64,000 nt of DNA from NCBI RefSeq assembly GCF_014202225.1, contig NZ_JACHGE010000002.1, positions 302,541 to 366,540 of the forward strand. The letters are read 5' to 3'. Both the position numbers and the translations under genes were made by a program. Shown piece by piece: positions 61,981 through 64,000 of the stretch. A model generated the notes under the pieces. The model was not told the DNA's origin, ran no database searches, and was given only the letters and a program-made list of their open reading frames with translations. The stretch comes from Algibacter amylolyticus (lineage in GTDB: Bacteria > Bacteroidota > Bacteroidia > Flavobacteriales > Flavobacteriaceae). Positions within the stretch are counted from its first letter, which is position 1; each line of letters starts with the position of its first letter.

Positions 61981-64000
61981 ATGATTAAAAATTACTTTTT
62001 TATTTATTTAGCTGTCTTTCTGTTTTCATATACAGGAATTCAGGCACAAACACTTAATGAAACCTCAGGAACAGGTTCTGGAGTAAGTATTACAACTGGT
62101 GATTACAATACTATGTATGGGGATAGTACGGGGTCTTCTTTATCATCAGGTATTCATAATACTTTTTTTGGTTTTGGAGCTGGTAGAGATAATACAACCT
62201 CAGAGAGTACATTTATAGGATATTATGCTGGACACAAAAATACTACTGGATTTGACAATACATTTGTAGGTCATGAATCAGGAAGTTTAAACACTACAGG
62301 AGGTGATAATACGTTTTTTGGAACGGAATCTGGAGAGAATAATACTACTGGATATGACAATACATTTATGGGAGAAGAATCTGGAACAAAAAATACCACT
62401 GGTTTTGAAAATGTATTTATAGGTGAAGATGCAGGTTATGATAACACAACGGGTTATAGAAACACCTTTGTTGGTAATGAAGCTGGTTATCAGAGTGAAA
62501 CTGGTTATAGAAATACTGGTATAGGAAATGAGTCTTTATTTGATGTAGATGAAGGTCATCATAATACAGCCCTTGGGGATTCCTCAGGAACAGATGTCGG
62601 AGAAGGTATTTATAATACCTTTATTGGGGCTGCTTCAGGTGTGGCTACAGAATATGCTGATTACAATACTTTTGTTGGCGCCATGTCAGGGTGGGATAAT
62701 AATAGAACAAATAATACAACGAATGCAAACCACAACACCTATTTAGGGTATTATTGTGGTTTTACAAATAGAGAAGGCCAATACAATGTAGGAATGGGGT
62801 CTTTAGCAAACTTTGATAATAATAACCGTTCTAATGATATTTTTATTGGATATGATGCTACGCCTAGCAATAATGATGTATTAATGATTGGGAACAGAGG
62901 GTTTAATGATGGACAATACTCAATTTCTCTTGGTCATGATCATGATGTTAGAGGTAATAATACTACTTTGATAGGTAATTTAGGTAGTGGGAGTGCCAAT
63001 GCGGATTATTCTGTGGGTATCGGAGATCAAGTTGATATTGAAGAAAATGATGTGGTTGGAATTGGTCGTTCTGTAGATATAGATAACCAAGAAGCTGTTG
63101 CTATTGGATCCATGACAATTGCTCAAGCTGACGGTACCATTGTACTGGGATATGGTGCAACATCTACAGATCCAGGAACATTATTACCTACAAACAATAT
63201 AGCCATAGGACATTCGGCAAATGTACAAGGCAATAATTCTGTAGCTATTGGTAATGCAGCAACTGCAGTAAATGACAATACTATGGTTTTAGGAGGTGCT
63301 ACAAACCCTTTAAGTGTAGGTATTGGTACAAATACTCCTAATGCTAATGCATCATTAGATTTAACAGGAATAACTAAAGGATTATTGTTAAATAGATTAA
63401 CAACGGAAGAAAAAACAACATTAGGATCAAGTTTAGGAACATCTGAAGCTGGTTTGTTGGTTTATGACACAGATATTAAAGCACCTTATTCTTGGGATGG
63501 CACTCAATGGATAGCATCTGAAGCTGATACCGACGCGCAAGATTTAGAATTAGATTCTGAAACTAATGTGTTAAGTTTAACAAATGATGCCACTACTATC
63601 GATTTATCAGATTATTTAGATAATACTGATGAGCAAGATTTATCAATAGCTTCAGATGTGTTGAGCATTTCAGGAGGAGCTAACACTATCGATTTATCAA
63701 GTTACTTAGATAATACAGATGAACAAGACTTATCAATAGCTTCAGATGTGTTGAGCATTTCAGGCGGAACAACAACTATCGATTTATCAAGTTACTTAGA
63801 TAATACAGATGAACAAGATTTATCAATAGCTTCAGATGTGTTGAGCATTTCAGGAGGAGCTACCACTATCGATTTATCAAGTTACTTAGATAATACAGAT
63901 GAACAAGATTTATCAATAGCTTCAGATGTGTTGAGTATTTCAGGCGGAGCTACCACTATCGATTTATCAAGTTACTTAGATAATACTGATGAGCAAGATT
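61981..64000 (+). CDS. Long repetitive surface protein, YadA-head-like, incomplete at window end
   Basis: An open frame starts with ATG 61981 and remains open to base 64000 (673 codons). A signal peptide ends at G-I-Q-A-Q. From about residue 30, roughly 20-residue units of the form N-T-F-V-G-x-x-A/S-G-x-x-N-T-T-G-x-D follow one another. They pass into G-I-G-x-x-V-D and N-S-V-A-I-G-N-A-A-T-A units like the head repeats of trimeric autotransporters. A segment with I-T-K-G-L-L-L-N-R-L-T and L-L-V-Y-D-T-D follows, as in many flavobacterial tail-fibre-like proteins. From about 520 a 30-residue repeat D-L-S-S-Y-L-D-N-T-D-E-Q begins. Likely a fibrous adhesin. The C-terminus lies outside the window. 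Confidence 0.8.
   Translation, partial: MIKNYFFIYLAVFLFSYTGIQAQTLNETSGTGSGVSITTGDYNTMYGDSTGSSLSSGIHNTFFGFGAGRDNTTSESTFIGYYAGHKNTTGFDNTFVGHESGSLNTTGGDNTFFGTESGENNTTGYDNTFMGEESGTKNTTGFENVFIGEDAGYDNTTGYRNTFVGNEAGYQSETGYRNTGIGNESLFDVDEGHHNTALGDSSGTDVGEGIYNTFIGAASGVATEYADYNTFVGAMSGWDNNRTNNTTNANHNTYLGYYCGFTNREGQYNVGMGSLANFDNNNRSNDIFIGYDATPSNNDVLMIGNRGFNDGQYSISLGHDHDVRGNNTTLIGNLGSGSANADYSVGIGDQVDIEENDVVGIGRSVDIDNQEAVAIGSMTIAQADGTIVLGYGATSTDPGTLLPTNNIAIGHSANVQGNNSVAIGNAATAVNDNTMVLGGATNPLSVGIGTNTPNANASLDLTGITKGLLLNRLTTEEKTTLGSSLGTSEAGLLVYDTDIKAPYSWDGTQWIASEADTDAQDLELDSETNVLSLTNDATTIDLSDYLDNTDEQDLSIASDVLSISGGANTIDLSSYLDNTDEQDLSIASDVLSISGGTTTIDLSSYLDNTDEQDLSIASDVLSISGGATTIDLSSYLDNTDEQDLSIASDVLSISGGATTIDLSSYLDNTDEQD
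63535..64000 (+). repeat. 90-bp tandem repeat in the surface protein gene
   Basis: After one degenerate unit, four almost identical 90-bp units follow in frame. The marker TTCAGATGTG recurs at 63651, 63741, 63831 and 63921. Each codes for 30 residues (D-L-S-I-A-S-D-V-L-S-I-S-G-G plus D-L-S-S-Y-L-D-N-T-D-E-Q). Differences are few and mostly at G-A-N/G-T-T/G-A-T. The array continues past the window. Confidence 0.93.

Overview
The window looks like a chromosomal segment from a member of the Flavobacteriaceae (Bacteroidota). The evidence is the gliding-motility genes gldF and gldG beside dnaN, a protein with a type IX secretion tail, bacillithiol biosynthesis (bshB1), a SusC-unrelated TonB-dependent receptor, a DUF2723 protein, very AT-rich DNA, and promoters of the Bacteroidota type (TTTG ... 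TAnnTTTG) instead of E. coli-type boxes. The genus cannot be fixed from the sequence alone.

Layout. 1-5,640: the tail of rlmF, a DUF2490 protein, an SLC13 transporter followed by ATP-dependent PEP carboxykinase, and bshB1. 5,680-10,850: tRNA-His with its own promoter and terminator, two tandem M28 peptidases, a small acidic membrane protein, a DUF3108 protein, a tandem universal stress protein and a DUF4870 protein. 10,860-15,950: an accessory island. A predicted zinc-ribbon/PD-(D/E)XK membrane protein and a 1,296-residue type IIG (Eco57I-like) restriction-methylation protein are transcribed together and flanked by oppositely oriented copies of a dispersed intergenic repeat. 16,046-24,780: dnaN, then gldF - BamE-like gene - gldG, heptamer repeats, an ABM monooxygenase-fold protein, a SAM hydrolase, phoH, an outer-membrane barrel protein and purC. 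24,800-27,420: an arsenic-resistance operon (arsR, DUF6428, phosphatase-like arsenate reductase, ACR3 pump) with two similar operator-like sites. 27,465-35,670: a mostly leftward series (DUF2306-like, HAD phosphatase, alpha carbonic anhydrase, TonB-dependent receptor, M1 peptidase, TfoX-N, DUF1624). 35,755-44,620: alanine/glycine symporter, then an acetate module (DUF4212 small subunit, sodium:solute symporter, acetyl-CoA synthetase, and convergent exonuclease and DUF294/CBS/cNMP genes), then an FAH-family gene. 44,800-51,980: a 34-residue basic peptide, an ABC exporter, DinB, an MFS pump, a truncated DEAD-box protein, a PagL-like deacylase and a TPR-HTH regulator. 51,978-58,530: a three-gene acyl-CoA carboxylase operon, a T9SS cargo protein, PrsW and NUDIX. 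58,575-64,000: a DUF2723 membrane glycosyltransferase and the start of a very repetitive surface protein that runs off the window.

The most unusual feature is inside the restriction-methylation gene. About 200 residues carrying an HUH/Y1 transposase (REP-associated, RAYT-like) signature, with H-I-H at 667-669 and a candidate catalytic Tyr758, lie between the SAM-binding part of the methyltransferase and its NPPY motif, with the reading frame intact. The insert contains in-frame 12-bp repeats and a perfect 20-bp palindrome. The gene pair is bracketed by inverted copies of a repeat whose ends are themselves imperfectly inverted. This suggests a restriction system that has captured a REP-type transposase, or been captured by one. 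The domain arrangement can be read directly; the functional link is inference.
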